The translations under genes and the position numbers were made by a program. A stretch of DNA of 64,000 nt, taken from assembly GCA_945873815.1 (NCBI GenBank), contig CAMCEE010000006.1, positions 1 through 64,000 of the forward strand, read 5' to 3'. This document shows, piece after piece, positions 8,325-17,579 of this stretch. The stretch is from an uncultured Caryophanales bacterium (lineage in GTDB: Bacteria; Bacillota_I; Bacilli_A; RFN20; CAG-449). Each line of letters starts with the position of its first letter. Position 1 is the stretch's first letter. The notes beneath the pieces are model-generated. The model did not search any database. It saw only the letters and a program-made list of their open reading frames with translations, and had not been told where the DNA came from.

Positions 8325-9233
8325 CTACTTGCGATAATATTTTCCCTGATAAAGATTACTATAGCTCATAATCCTATTAATCTCGTTCATCACTACTTTC
8401 TTATTATTTGCCCAAGAAGGACCGATTAATAAAGAAGATGGCGCATCACCAGTTATTCGATGAATTATCATATCTTTTCTAAGATGAGTAAGAATATAGA
8501 TCACTTCATCAATATAATCATCTTTACTTAAAGGAATATATTCTCCTTTTTCATAAAGTAAAGCTAATTTAGTATCCTTCAATATATATGTGGAATGTAT
8601 CTTTATTCCTTCAACATCCAGTTCATTGATAAATTCTACTGTTTTTACAATGTCATCATGCGTCTCATTTGGTAAACCAATCATTAAATGAACTATAGTC
8701 TCTATATTATATTTCTTTAATAAAGCACACGCATTTCTTACATCGTCATTTGTGATATTTTGATTTAATAATCTGTGCGTATTTTCATTTGAGGTTTGCA
8801 AACCTAACTCAACAAAAACATGATATTTATCATTATAAGAAGAAATAAGTTCACATACACTTTCATTAATGCAATCCGGACGCGTATCAATATCAAGTCC
8901 AACGAAATTTGGTGAAGCATTTAATGCCTCATCATATTTTTTCTTTAATTCCTCTATCGATCCATAAGTATTTGTATATTCTTGGAAATATGCGATAAAT
9001 TTATTTGCTCTTTCTCCTTTATAAGACAAGAGAAAATCTTCTATTTGTTCACTAATTTTTTTAGGGCTATTACCAGTAATTAGTGAACCACCGTTATAGC
9101 AAAATATGCAGCCTTCCCTCCCTTTAGATCCATCACGATTTGGACAAGTAAAATGTCCATTAATGCATATCTTTAATGTCCTTTCACCAAATAATTTTTT
9201 ATAATAATCATTTAATCTATTATACGCTTCCAT
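8325..9233 (-). CDS. YhcC-like radical SAM protein (TIGR01212 family)
   Basis: 302 residues. The N-terminal cluster Cys 30, Cys 42 and Cys 45 (in HFTCPNRDG and GCIFCYNGG) is the radical-SAM 4Fe-4S motif in the variant typical of the YhcC/TIGR01212 group. The rest follows that family: GLDIDTRPDC, FVELGLQTSNENTHRLLN and HLMIGLPNETHDDI. The reaction in the family is not established. The start overlaps by context with the preceding stop (TGATATG), which indicates translational coupling to the CrtO-like gene. Confidence 0.85.
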   Translation of the reverse strand: MEAYNRLNDYYKKLFGERTLKICINGHFTCPNRDGSKGREGCIFCYNGGSLITGNSPKKISEQIEDFLLSYKGERANKFIAYFQEYTNTYGSIEELKKKYDEALNASPNFVGLDIDTRPDCINESVCELISSYNDKYHVFVELGLQTSNENTHRLLNQNITNDDVRNACALLKKYNIETIVHLMIGLPNETHDDIVKTVEFINELDVEGIKIHSTYILKDTKLALLYEKGEYIPLSKDDYIDEVIYILTHLRKDMIIHRITGDAPSSLLIGPSWANNKKVVMNEINRIMSYSNLYQGKYYRK

Positions 9234-9234
9234 A

Positions 9235-9816
9235 TCATTTCTTTCTTTTTGCCATTTTAAGCAATGCTCTTAAACGAGGATAATTGTATCTTAAAATAAA
9301 AGCAGGTAACAAATTAAGAATAGCATTAATCACTGCGATAGGAATTCCAATTGATAATCCAACACTCATACTTCCACCGATAAAAATCTTATAATCCATT
9401 AAAAGAATAAGAAAACCGGTAAAACTAGAAATGATATGTATCACCCATCCGTAATCAATCTCTAATAAAAATCTTTCTATATATTGAACCGAAGTCGGAT
9501 CTTGAATCTTATCTTTATGGAAAGAAGTAAATCCACCTAGTTCAGGAACTTTATCTTTCCACGCTTTAATATTCAAAAAACGATAGAATGCTACTTCCTT
9601 TTTTGAAACATTAAATATTTTCTTTTCGTATCTAAACCATTTTTCTGGTAAGTGACGAATGATTAATGCAGTAATTCCATCAATAATAATAACGCATATC
9701 GTTGAAAGAACGCTAAAAACAAGTAACATCCACCATGAATAGCCAAATGCATTACAGCATATATTTATTAAAGCAACTAAAAAAGTAGATAGCAAAATTA
9801 AAATAATATACAACAT
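9235..9816 (-). CDS. CrtO-like membrane acyltransferase-family protein
   Basis: 193-residue integral membrane protein with an N-terminal hydrophobic pair and a C-terminal pair around a cytosolic segment containing FYRFLNIKAWKDKVPELGGF. That pattern resembles the glycosyl-4,4'-diaponeurosporenoate acyltransferase (CrtO) family. In this setting, downstream of a plsC-type gene, a role in lipid acylation is a better guess than carotenoid synthesis, since no carotenoid genes are visible. The ATG lies one base after the plsC stop. Function is inferred. Confidence 0.55.
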   Translation of the reverse strand: MLYIILILLSTFLVALINICCNAFGYSWWMLLVFSVLSTICVIIIDGITALIIRHLPEKWFRYEKKIFNVSKKEVAFYRFLNIKAWKDKVPELGGFTSFHKDKIQDPTSVQYIERFLLEIDYGWVIHIISSFTGFLILLMDYKIFIGGSMSVGLSIGIPIAVINAILNLLPAFILRYNYPRLRALLKMAKRKK

Positions 9817-9817
9817 A

Positions 9818-10648
9818 TTAATTCTCCGTCAAATATGATAATGGAAGACCATAAACTTTCTCATATAATTCTTTCCATAATCTTTCATTTTCTTTTTTCA
9901 TATATTCGATATTTTCTTTATCAGACAATCCTTCTTTTAAATATATCGGCTTTAAAAAATGCAAAGTATAAGCTTGAATAGGAAATCCTTCTCCATCAAG
10001 TTTTTCCGTATCTCTCATCGTAATAAATGTTGGAAGAACTGGGACTCTTGCTTTAACTGCAAATCTAAACGCCCCATCTTTAAGAGGTTTTGGTTTTCGA
10101 TAATTCCACCATAAAGATTGTTCGGCATAAACTAAAATAAATTTACCTTTTTTAAGTAGATTATTAATCGAAATTAAGCACTCCTTCATTACTTTTAGAT
10201 TTGAACTAAGTGGCAAGGAATAACAGTTTTTCATAAAATAGCCAAATAGCCCAGGAAAATGATAATTCCCTTCTCTAATAACCTTAAATAGTCCGTGTTT
10301 CCTTTTATATTTCTTACAAGCTAAATGAAGAGGAATACTGTCAAATGGATTGAAATGATTTTGCGTAATGATTGCTCCTCCATCAATCGATTTTAAGTTT
10401 TCGATTCCTTCATAAGAATCGATAACAATTTGTCCTTTTTTAATACATTTTTTAAAATATGAAAAAGAGATTTTATCCGCGATAAATGATTTGATTTTAC
10501 TAGAAATCTTTTTTCTTTCAAAATCAACTTCATTTGGACGTAAAGGAACCGTAGGTGGATCATTCTCTAAATCCTGATCAAATAATCCTTTTTTTTCATA
10601 TTCTTTCATCTTTTCAAGTATTTGTAATCGATATTCACTCTTTTCCAT
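9818..10648 (-). CDS. plsC: PlsC-family 1-acylglycerol-3-phosphate acyltransferase
   Basis: 277 residues. The acyltransferase motif NHFNPFD (His 98, Asp 103; HX4D) is present, followed by FILVYAEQSLWW and a PVLPTFI block as in LPLAT proteins. It transfers an acyl chain to lysophosphatidic acid or a related lysolipid at the membrane. Start chosen at ATG 10648, preceded by GGAG at a spacing of six; the frame extends to 10693 without an RBS. First gene of a tight three-gene operon with the CrtO-like and YhcC genes. A paralogue with another acyl acceptor cannot be excluded. Confidence 0.78.
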   Translation of the reverse strand: MEKSEYRLQILEKMKEYEKKGLFDQDLENDPPTVPLRPNEVDFERKKISSKIKSFIADKISFSYFKKCIKKGQIVIDSYEGIENLKSIDGGAIITQNHFNPFDSIPLHLACKKYKRKHGLFKVIREGNYHFPGLFGYFMKNCYSLPLSSNLKVMKECLISINNLLKKGKFILVYAEQSLWWNYRKPKPLKDGAFRFAVKARVPVLPTFITMRDTEKLDGEGFPIQAYTLHFLKPIYLKEGLSDKENIEYMKKENERLWKELYEKVYGLPLSYLTEN

Positions 10649-10733
10649 ATTTATCTCCAAATCAATATAATTTATTATAATATATAATTCCAAACAAATG
10701 GATTATTTTTGTTCAATATGGTATAAATTAGTT

Positions 10734-11846
10734 ATGAAAATTAATCTATCGAAAAAAGACTTACAAACACTTATTAAATTATTGCATACTAGAGAAATCA
10801 ACATCGATGTATCTTCTATGTACCTTTATTATCTAACAAATGAAACCTATTCGATTAAAGAAAAAAATGTTTTATCATTGATGAATAAAAGAAAATTGAG
10901 CGTTAATCAAGCATTCTATTATGAATTCATCAATGCTTTAGATTTAGATTATAAAGATGAAGACTACATTCTTGCGAATAAAACTTGTAAAATATCTGAT
11001 ATCAAAGCATTAGATATTGAAAAATATATTTCTAATCCATATTATCAAACGATTAAAGTTCCCGAAGTAAAAGAGGAAACATGGTATTTTAAATACGATA
11101 GAATCGAAGCATATGAAGGCTTTATGTATAACGATATATCCGTATTAGAAAACGAATATTTCGCAGAAAAATCATCTTTTGGATTCTTTCAAAAACCATA
11201 TAAATATTTAAGCGTATCTGAAGGTGATGATATATGGATGTGCGTTACTCCTCACGAAATGGAAACAATGGAACCATCAATTAACGAAGCAAGAGGTAAT
11301 GTTCTAGTTTTCGGTTTAGGATTAGGATATTATCCATTTATGATTTCTAGAAAATCAAATGTAAATTCAATCACTATTATTGAAAAAGATGTACGAGTTA
11401 TTTCTTTATTCAAAAAATATATCCTCCCTCAATTTCCATACAAAGAAAAGATTACAATCATAAAAGAAGATGCTTTTTCCTATTTAAAGAAAAACGATAT
11501 TGAAAATAAATTCAATTATTCATTTGTTGATTTATGGCATAACGTCGATGATGGAATCCCATTATATTTAAGATTCAAAAAAGAAACAAAAGAAATGATT
11601 AGAACGCACTTCTCATATTGGATAGAAACTTCTCTTTTAGTTTACTTAAGGAGATTAATGCTTTCATTATTAGATGAGCAAGCAGATAATGCAAGCGAAG
11701 AAAATTACCTTAAAGAAGAAAATTATGATGATCATATAATTAATCGAATGTATCAAATTACTAAAAACAAGACAATTAACTCAATTGAAGAAATATATAC
11801 TTTATTATCCGATAATGGATTAAGAAAAATTGCTGAAGAAATATAA
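10734..11846 (+). CDS. Spermidine-synthase-like SAM methyltransferase
   Basis: About 370 residues. The central Rossmann-type block is clear: VLVFGLGLGYYPF (SAM-binding loop), then ITIIEKD (acidic residue at the end of strand 2) and IIKEDAFSYL, as in polyamine-synthase/methyltransferase-like folds. The first 170 residues are a helical extension I do not recognise. No good Shine-Dalgarno precedes ATG 10734, while TATAAA lies seven bases upstream (10722-10727), so the mRNA may be leaderless. Divergent from plsC with about 85 bases between. Substrate unknown. Confidence 0.6.
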   Translation: MKINLSKKDLQTLIKLLHTREINIDVSSMYLYYLTNETYSIKEKNVLSLMNKRKLSVNQAFYYEFINALDLDYKDEDYILANKTCKISDIKALDIEKYISNPYYQTIKVPEVKEETWYFKYDRIEAYEGFMYNDISVLENEYFAEKSSFGFFQKPYKYLSVSEGDDIWMCVTPHEMETMEPSINEARGNVLVFGLGLGYYPFMISRKSNVNSITIIEKDVRVISLFKKYILPQFPYKEKITIIKEDAFSYLKKNDIENKFNYSFVDLWHNVDDGIPLYLRFKKETKEMIRTHFSYWIETSLLVYLRRLMLSLLDEQADNASEENYLKEENYDDHIINRMYQITKNKTINSIEEIYTLLSDNGLRKIAEEI

Positions 11847-11853
11847 AAAAATA

Positions 11854-11913
11854 GGCTATAAAGAATAATTCATCTAATATTTTAGACATTAATCTCTTTA
11901 AAGCCTTTTTTTA
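11854..11913 (+). terminator. Terminator after methyltransferase gene
   Basis: Stem GGCTATAAAGA (11854-11864) with TCTTTAAAGCC (11895-11905), one mismatch, a 30-base loop and a run of seven T. It lies between convergent genes. Confidence 0.65.
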
Positions 11914-11941
11914 TTTCTATCTATCTTATTATTATCATCTA

Positions 11942-12973
11942 TTAAGCCATCGGATAAGAATAAACGTTTTTAGCTCTTGTGAATTTTCCAAATATATATT
12001 TATTACATGCGGATTCATTAAATATATAGATTCTTCCATCGATGTATTCTAATTCTTCTGCCATAGGAGGAGCAACAACGTCTTTTTCAAGGGTGCTAGA
12101 ATTTAAGATGTAAGTATATAATGGGAGTGATTCTTCTTTATCATCTTTATCATACTTATAATTGATTATTTCACCAGAAAGATCTTTTATATTGTGAATA
12201 TAAATATGAGAATTATTTAATCCCCAAGATGTAGATAATGCCATCTTTCCACTAGGAGAAATAGCCACCCCTTGTACTTTATCGCATACTGAATATGCGC
12301 AAGAAGGGATAGGTTGAGCACTTGTAAGTGTACCTAAAGAAATCAATGCATATGGATATTTCATTATTAATGCATGATTATCATAATCTTTTCCTTCAAC
12401 GTGATGAGAATAATGAGTATTATATCCATTTTTCGCATCGTAGAATTCACCAACATACAACGCATCATCTCCTGCGAAGCAGAAAGAAGCATTTACAAAA
12501 ACTTTGAATCTATTTTTTACAACTGCACGTTCTGTAGCGCTTGATTTTAATACATCACTAAGAGACAAAATATAGACATATCCTCCATTTGAAATGAAAA
12601 CGTCATCATTATGAATTGCAATTCCGCCTGCATGGCCTTTATAATTCTTATTATTATAAGTTAAACGTACTTCCTTAGAAGTATTATCTTTATCATTGAT
12701 TACATATAAAATCGTTTCGTTGTTACTCTTATCATACCCTGAACCGATAAATACTTTCTCTTCTTTTGAATATGCTAAACCTTGAGGGGTAAAGCCTGTT
12801 CCTAATCCAGGAATACGGAATTCCTTTCTTGCTTCCTTATAAAATGATGAGAAAGCAATTGCATCATATGAAGCAATTCCACCAATCAACAAACAAAAGA
12901 TTAGGACAATACTTCCTAAAATTATACTAACTAATTTCAAGATACTGAATTTTTTCTTACTTTTTTTTGCCAT
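11942..12973 (-). CDS. Membrane-anchored extracytoplasmic propeller-like protein
   Basis: 344 residues with a basic N-terminus, one strong transmembrane helix (about 12-38) and an extracytoplasmic domain. The domain holds repeated blade-like units such as PQGLAYSKEEKVFIGSGY, HAGGIAIHNDDVFISNGG, DDALYVGEFYD and VQGVAISPSGKMALST, suggesting a beta-propeller. Start placed at ATG 12973, which has AAAGGAG at nine bases; the upstream ATG would bury this RBS in the coding region. No enzymatic motif was recognised. Confidence 0.6.
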   Translation of the reverse strand: MAKKSKKKFSILKLVSIILGSIVLIFCLLIGGIASYDAIAFSSFYKEARKEFRIPGLGTGFTPQGLAYSKEEKVFIGSGYDKSNNETILYVINDKDNTSKEVRLTYNNKNYKGHAGGIAIHNDDVFISNGGYVYILSLSDVLKSSATERAVVKNRFKVFVNASFCFAGDDALYVGEFYDAKNGYNTHYSHHVEGKDYDNHALIMKYPYALISLGTLTSAQPIPSCAYSVCDKVQGVAISPSGKMALSTSWGLNNSHIYIHNIKDLSGEIINYKYDKDDKEESLPLYTYILNSSTLEKDVVAPPMAEELEYIDGRIYIFNESACNKYIFGKFTRAKNVYSYPMA

Positions 12974-13074
12974 ATTAAAATTCTCCTTTTTCATTACTAT
13001 ATATTTTAATAAAATACTACTAATTTTTCAAATAATAAAAAAAGGATGAAATAAATTTCTCCTTTTTACCAACA

Positions 13075-13275
13075 TTATTTAACATTAGTTGCTTTTAAAC
13101 GATTTGTATTCGCATCCCTAATAGGATCAAATTCAACTGCTTGACCATTTTTTAAAGTTCTATGACCATCCATTAAAATTTGTGAATAATGTACAAAATA
13201 TTCTTCTTTTGTCGAATCGCTGATGATGAATCCGTATCCTTTTTCATCATTAAAAAACTTAACAATTCCTGTCAT
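13075..13275 (-). CDS. csp: Cold-shock domain RNA chaperone
   Basis: 66-residue CspA/CspB-type protein, one cold-shock domain. It contains GIVKFFNDEKGYGFI (RNP-1) and EYFVHYSQI (RNP-2). It binds single-stranded RNA or DNA in the cytosol. Start chosen at ATG 13275, preceded by GGAGAAG; the longer frame (to 13374) would add a hydrophobic leader foreign to this family. It lies about 100 bases after the activase operon, so it may have its own promoter there. Confidence 0.88.
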   Translation of the reverse strand: MTGIVKFFNDEKGYGFIISDSTKEEYFVHYSQILMDGHRTLKNGQAVEFDPIRDANTNRLKATNVK

Positions 13276-13378
13276 TATATTCTTCTCCATTCTGCTACAA
13301 AAGTAACAAATACATAATACTACAAAAGAAAACAAAATAATACACACAATATAATAATTCAAACAAATTCGCAAAATA

Positions 13379-14659
13379 CTAGACTTTTTCTTCTTCTTTT
13401 TTTGTTATTTTTTCCCTTGCAAGTGCAAGCATTAATTTTATCCTATTTTCTTGATTAACCTTACTTGCACTAGAATCATAATCGATTGGTGTTATATTAG
13501 CGTCCTTATGCAATTCTTTTAATTTATTCATGACACCTTTCCCACATACATGATTTGGTAAACATCCAAATGGTTGAGCACAAATGATATTACTATAGCC
13601 TATCTTAATAAGTTCATTCATTTCTGCAGTCAATAGCCATCCTTCTCCCATTTTCGCACCATGTTTAATAATTCCAAGAGATTCTTTTCTTGTCGATTCA
13701 AACTTTTCTGGTGGATCAAATAATGAATTCTTTATAATACTATTTCTTAACATCGTTTCATATATAGTAATTATTTTAAGAATCAAAGTATTATATATCT
13801 TTTTACTCAATTTTGTTCGATAATATCTTCTATCATATTCCCCGTTTGCAAAACAATACATCAAAAATCCCATTACTCCAGGAATCATAATTTCTGCTCC
13901 TTCATCAATGAGAAATTTTTCTAATCCATTATTCCCTATCGAAGAATATTTGACGTATATTTCTCCGACAATTCCTACCTTTGGTTTATTTGTAACGTTA
14001 AGTTCAATAGAAGCAAAATCCTTGACTATCTCCTTTAGATTTCTTTTAATTTGAGAGAATGAAGAAGCTTTTCCTTCAGCAAGTTCTTTTCTTAAAATAT
14101 TATTCCACTTTACAACTAATCCATCTGAAGTCCCTTTTTTCACTTCATATGACCTAGTTTTATTATGCAAATACATAATCGTATCTCCATAAACAACTGC
14201 AGCCAACATATCTAGTAAGAATGGAAGAGTAATCTTTAGTCCTTGGCAATGAGCTAAATCACCAAGATTTAGCGTGATGACAGGAACATTTCCAAATCCA
14301 GCATTTTCCAACGCTTTTCTAAGTAATGCAACATAATTACTCGCGCGGCAACCTCCACCTGTTTGAGTTAATACAAGTGCATATTTTTTCACATCTTCTT
14401 TTTGTCGAAGAGCATCGATAAATTGTCCAATAACGCATGTTGCAGGATAGCAAGTATCATTATGAACGTACTTTAATCCCTCCCTAACTAGAATAGTCTC
14501 ATTATTCGTTAGAACTTCACACTTATATCCTCTTCTTTCTAATACTCCAGCAAGTAAATCCATATGTGAATCTAAAAAAGAAGGAATTAATACTGTATAT
14601 TCTCCTCTTTTTTTAATATCAAAAACTGGATATGAGAGAATGTATTCGTTATTATTCAT
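13379..14659 (-). CDS. 2-hydroxyacyl-CoA dehydratase-type protein (C-terminal activase partner)
   Basis: 426 residues matching the C-terminal portion of large BcrAD/BadFG-type activases, related to the 2-hydroxyglutaryl-CoA dehydratase D component. Recognisable pieces are HNDTCYPATCVIGQFI, a TQTGGGCRASNY block with Cys, and PFGCLPNHVCGKG with two Cys, consistent with an iron-sulfur site. In many Bacillota this region is fused behind the ASKHA and DUF2229 domains in one protein of about 1400 residues; here it is a separate gene whose ATG overlaps the upstream stop by eight bases. The two products very likely form one complex. Substrate unknown. Confidence 0.75.
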   Translation of the reverse strand: MNNNEYILSYPVFDIKKRGEYTVLIPSFLDSHMDLLAGVLERRGYKCEVLTNNETILVREGLKYVHNDTCYPATCVIGQFIDALRQKEDVKKYALVLTQTGGGCRASNYVALLRKALENAGFGNVPVITLNLGDLAHCQGLKITLPFLLDMLAAVVYGDTIMYLHNKTRSYEVKKGTSDGLVVKWNNILRKELAEGKASSFSQIKRNLKEIVKDFASIELNVTNKPKVGIVGEIYVKYSSIGNNGLEKFLIDEGAEIMIPGVMGFLMYCFANGEYDRRYYRTKLSKKIYNTLILKIITIYETMLRNSIIKNSLFDPPEKFESTRKESLGIIKHGAKMGEGWLLTAEMNELIKIGYSNIICAQPFGCLPNHVCGKGVMNKLKELHKDANITPIDYDSSASKVNQENRIKLMLALAREKITKKEEEKV

Positions 14660-17576
14660 AGTTATGTTCCCTCCTTTTCAATGCTTCTAATAAGGAACGA
14701 ATTCTAATCTTAACTGCACCTAAATTAGCAATCTCATCGATCTTAATTTGCGTATATATTCTATTATTAGATTCTAGAATTTTTTTAGTTTCATCACTAG
14801 TTATCGCATCTAATCCACATCCAAAAGAAACCAATTGAATAAGGTCAACATCTCTATTATCCACTGCAAATTTTGCTGCGCTATATAGTCTAGCATGATA
14901 TGTCCATTGATTAATAACGTTTGTTGCAAATTTCTTGTTCAAATGAGAAATGCTATCTTCTGAAATCACTGCAACATCAAATTGAGATATTAGTTTATCT
15001 ATTCCATGATTAACTTCTGGATCGACGTGATATGGACGTCCTGCAAGAATGAAAATACGTTTTCCTTTTTCCCTTGCTTTTTCAATTATTTCTTGTCCCT
15101 TATTTCTAATATAAGAAAGATAATCATCGTATTCTCTAAATGCTAATTCTGTAGCTTTTTTTATTTCTTTTCTTGTAAATCCACCAATTCGTAAATTCAA
15201 AATATCAAAAATCTTCTTTTCAAAAACTCTTCTATCATATAATGCAATATAATCACGAATAAAAATCGTATTTCCAAAACTATTAACATTATTCTTCACT
15301 ATTTCTGGATAGTAGGCAACTACCGGACAATTATAATTGTTTTCCGAAATACCTTCTTTAATGTTATATGTCATACAAGGATAAAATATCACATCATAAT
15401 TTTCCTTTATTAGTTTTTCAAAATGTCCATGAACTAGTTTTGCTGGAAAACAAGCTGTATCCGAAGGAATCGTATGTTGTCCGGATATATAGAGTTTAGA
15501 AGAGGAAAAACCACTATTATGTACTTCATATCCTAGACTTGTAAAGAAGGTATGCCAAAATGGTAAAGTCTCGTAATTATTTAGTACTAAAGGTATACCA
15601 AGAGTTCCCCTTTTACCTCCTAATCCTCTATAAGACATTAGTTTTTCTTGAATAAATGAGTAAATATTCAGTGAATTATCGCTAGATTTTTTCGTAATAG
15701 GCTTTTCACATTTATTACCAGAAATATAATTCTTTCCATTTGAGAATTTATTCAAAGTCAAAGAGCAATGGTTCAAACAACCGGAACAATTATAATTTTT
15801 CGTTTCTACTTTAAAATCTTCTATCTCCTTTTTTGTCAATATAGATGATTTATCAAGATTCAAAGAAATTGCATACAAAGCCGCGCCATAAGCCCCTGCA
15901 ATTCCTGAAATATTCGGTCTTATTACATCGATTCCTAATTCTTTTTCAAAAGCTCTTAAAACAGCTTCGTTATAGAATGTTCCACCTTGAACAACAACAT
16001 TCTTTCCTAAATTCTTAGCATCTGAAACTCGAATAACTTTATAAATCGCATTCTTAACAACAGACATTGATAATCCTGCAGAAATATTATCGATAGTCGC
16101 CCCATCTTTTTGGGCTTGCTTTACGCTCGAATTCATAAACACCGTGCACCTAGAGCCTAAATCAACAGGCTTTTTTGCAAGTAAGCCAATCTTAGAAAAT
16201 TCTTCAATCGAATAACCTAACGCCTCGGCAAAAGTCTGAAGAAAACTTCCGCATCCTGACGAACAAGCCTCATTTAGAAATATATTTGATATTACTCCAT
16301 TTTCAATTTTAAAGCATTTTATGTCCTGTCCTCCAATATCGATTACAAAATCAACATTTGGGCTAAAATGTTTCGCAGCATTAAAATGGGCAATTGTTTC
16401 TACTAATCCTCCATCAAGAGAGAAAGCATTTTTGATTAAATCTTCACCATATCCAGTCGAGCAAGCTCCTTTTATAATTGCATTAGGATTTACATTATAT
16501 ATTTCATTTAGAACTTTCTTAAAAACTTCTATTGGATTTCCCTTATTTGATAAATACTTTGTGAATCTAATATTTTTCTCTTCATCAATAAGAACAACTT
16601 TTATGGTAGTAGAACCAGAATCAACACCTAAAAATAATGGTCTATCATATCCTTCAAGAGGAAAAGTTTCGACTCTTGCAAGGCTATGACGATGTCTAAA
16701 CTCCTCTAATTCTGCCTCATTATTAAATAGTGGCTCATTAAATGCAAATGTTTCCTTCGTTTTATTTGTTTCAAATTGTGAGATTATTTCACTTATCGAT
16801 TTCTTATTTGTCGCACATAGCGCTGAGCCTAATGCCACATAATACAAAGAATTCGTTGGAGAAATACCATTTAAATGTAAAGATTCATCAAATGAATCTC
16901 TTAAGGCTTTGATAAACGTCAATGGTCCTCCTAGATAAGCGATATTTCCTTTTATTTCTCTTCCTTGAGCTAAACCACCTATTGTCTGATTAACTACACT
17001 TTTAAAAATAGAAGCAGAAATATCTTCTTTAGAAGCACCTTGATTCAATAGTGCTTGAATATCCGTTTTTGCAAATACTCCACATCTAGAAGCAATAGTA
17101 TATAATTTTGTATGTTTTAATGCATAATCATTCATCTTATCAATAGAAATATTGAGTAAAGTTGCCATTTGATCAATAAATGCACCCGTTCCTCCAGCGC
17201 AAGTACCGTTCATTCTAACTTCTAATCCATGATCCATAAAGAGAATTTTTGCGTCCTCACCACCAAGTTCAATGATACAGTCAACATTTTTTAGATATTT
17301 TTGTGCTGCAACTCTAGTTGCATAAACTTCTTGAACAAAATCAATTGAAAAAGCATCTGCAATCCCCATTCCTGCAGATCCAGACATTCCGAAATATACT
17401 TCATTATCAACATCCTGTTTTTCCTTAATTTTCATTAAAACAGAAAGAAGACTTTCCTTAATATGTGAAAAATGTCTAGTGTATGATGAATATATCACAT
17501 TATCATCGTCATCGATAATAACGCATTTTATCGTTGTTGAACCAATATCTACTCCTATCCTCATATTATTCTCCAA
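14652..17576 (-). CDS. Double-ASKHA 2-hydroxyacyl-CoA dehydratase activase with DUF2229
   Basis: 974 residues with two BcrAD/BadFG ATPase domains in tandem. The first has DIGSTTIK at the N-terminus, ELGGEDAK near 104 and CAGGTGAFIDQ near 126. The second has DSGSTTIKV near 322, DIGGQDIK near 414 and CSSGCGSF near 436. The Cys residues following the ATP motifs are those that hold the bridging 4Fe-4S cluster in the archerase family. A Cys-rich CSGCLNHCSL segment near 600 and a DUF2229 region (KRGTLGIPLVLNNYE) follow. The family drives one-electron reduction of dehydratases with ATP. No classical dehydratase A/B subunits are nearby. It is three bases behind a BMP lipoprotein gene. Confidence 0.85.
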   Translation of the reverse strand: MENNMRIGVDIGSTTIKCVIIDDDDNVIYSSYTRHFSHIKESLLSVLMKIKEKQDVDNEVYFGMSGSAGMGIADAFSIDFVQEVYATRVAAQKYLKNVDCIIELGGEDAKILFMDHGLEVRMNGTCAGGTGAFIDQMATLLNISIDKMNDYALKHTKLYTIASRCGVFAKTDIQALLNQGASKEDISASIFKSVVNQTIGGLAQGREIKGNIAYLGGPLTFIKALRDSFDESLHLNGISPTNSLYYVALGSALCATNKKSISEIISQFETNKTKETFAFNEPLFNNEAELEEFRHRHSLARVETFPLEGYDRPLFLGVDSGSTTIKVVLIDEEKNIRFTKYLSNKGNPIEVFKKVLNEIYNVNPNAIIKGACSTGYGEDLIKNAFSLDGGLVETIAHFNAAKHFSPNVDFVIDIGGQDIKCFKIENGVISNIFLNEACSSGCGSFLQTFAEALGYSIEEFSKIGLLAKKPVDLGSRCTVFMNSSVKQAQKDGATIDNISAGLSMSVVKNAIYKVIRVSDAKNLGKNVVVQGGTFYNEAVLRAFEKELGIDVIRPNISGIAGAYGAALYAISLNLDKSSILTKKEIEDFKVETKNYNCSGCLNHCSLTLNKFSNGKNYISGNKCEKPITKKSSDNSLNIYSFIQEKLMSYRGLGGKRGTLGIPLVLNNYETLPFWHTFFTSLGYEVHNSGFSSSKLYISGQHTIPSDTACFPAKLVHGHFEKLIKENYDVIFYPCMTYNIKEGISENNYNCPVVAYYPEIVKNNVNSFGNTIFIRDYIALYDRRVFEKKIFDILNLRIGGFTRKEIKKATELAFREYDDYLSYIRNKGQEIIEKAREKGKRIFILAGRPYHVDPEVNHGIDKLISQFDVAVISEDSISHLNKKFATNVINQWTYHARLYSAAKFAVDNRDVDLIQLVSFGCGLDAITSDETKKILESNNRIYTQIKIDEIANLGAVKIRIRSLLEALKRREHNYE

Positions 17577-17579
17577 TAT

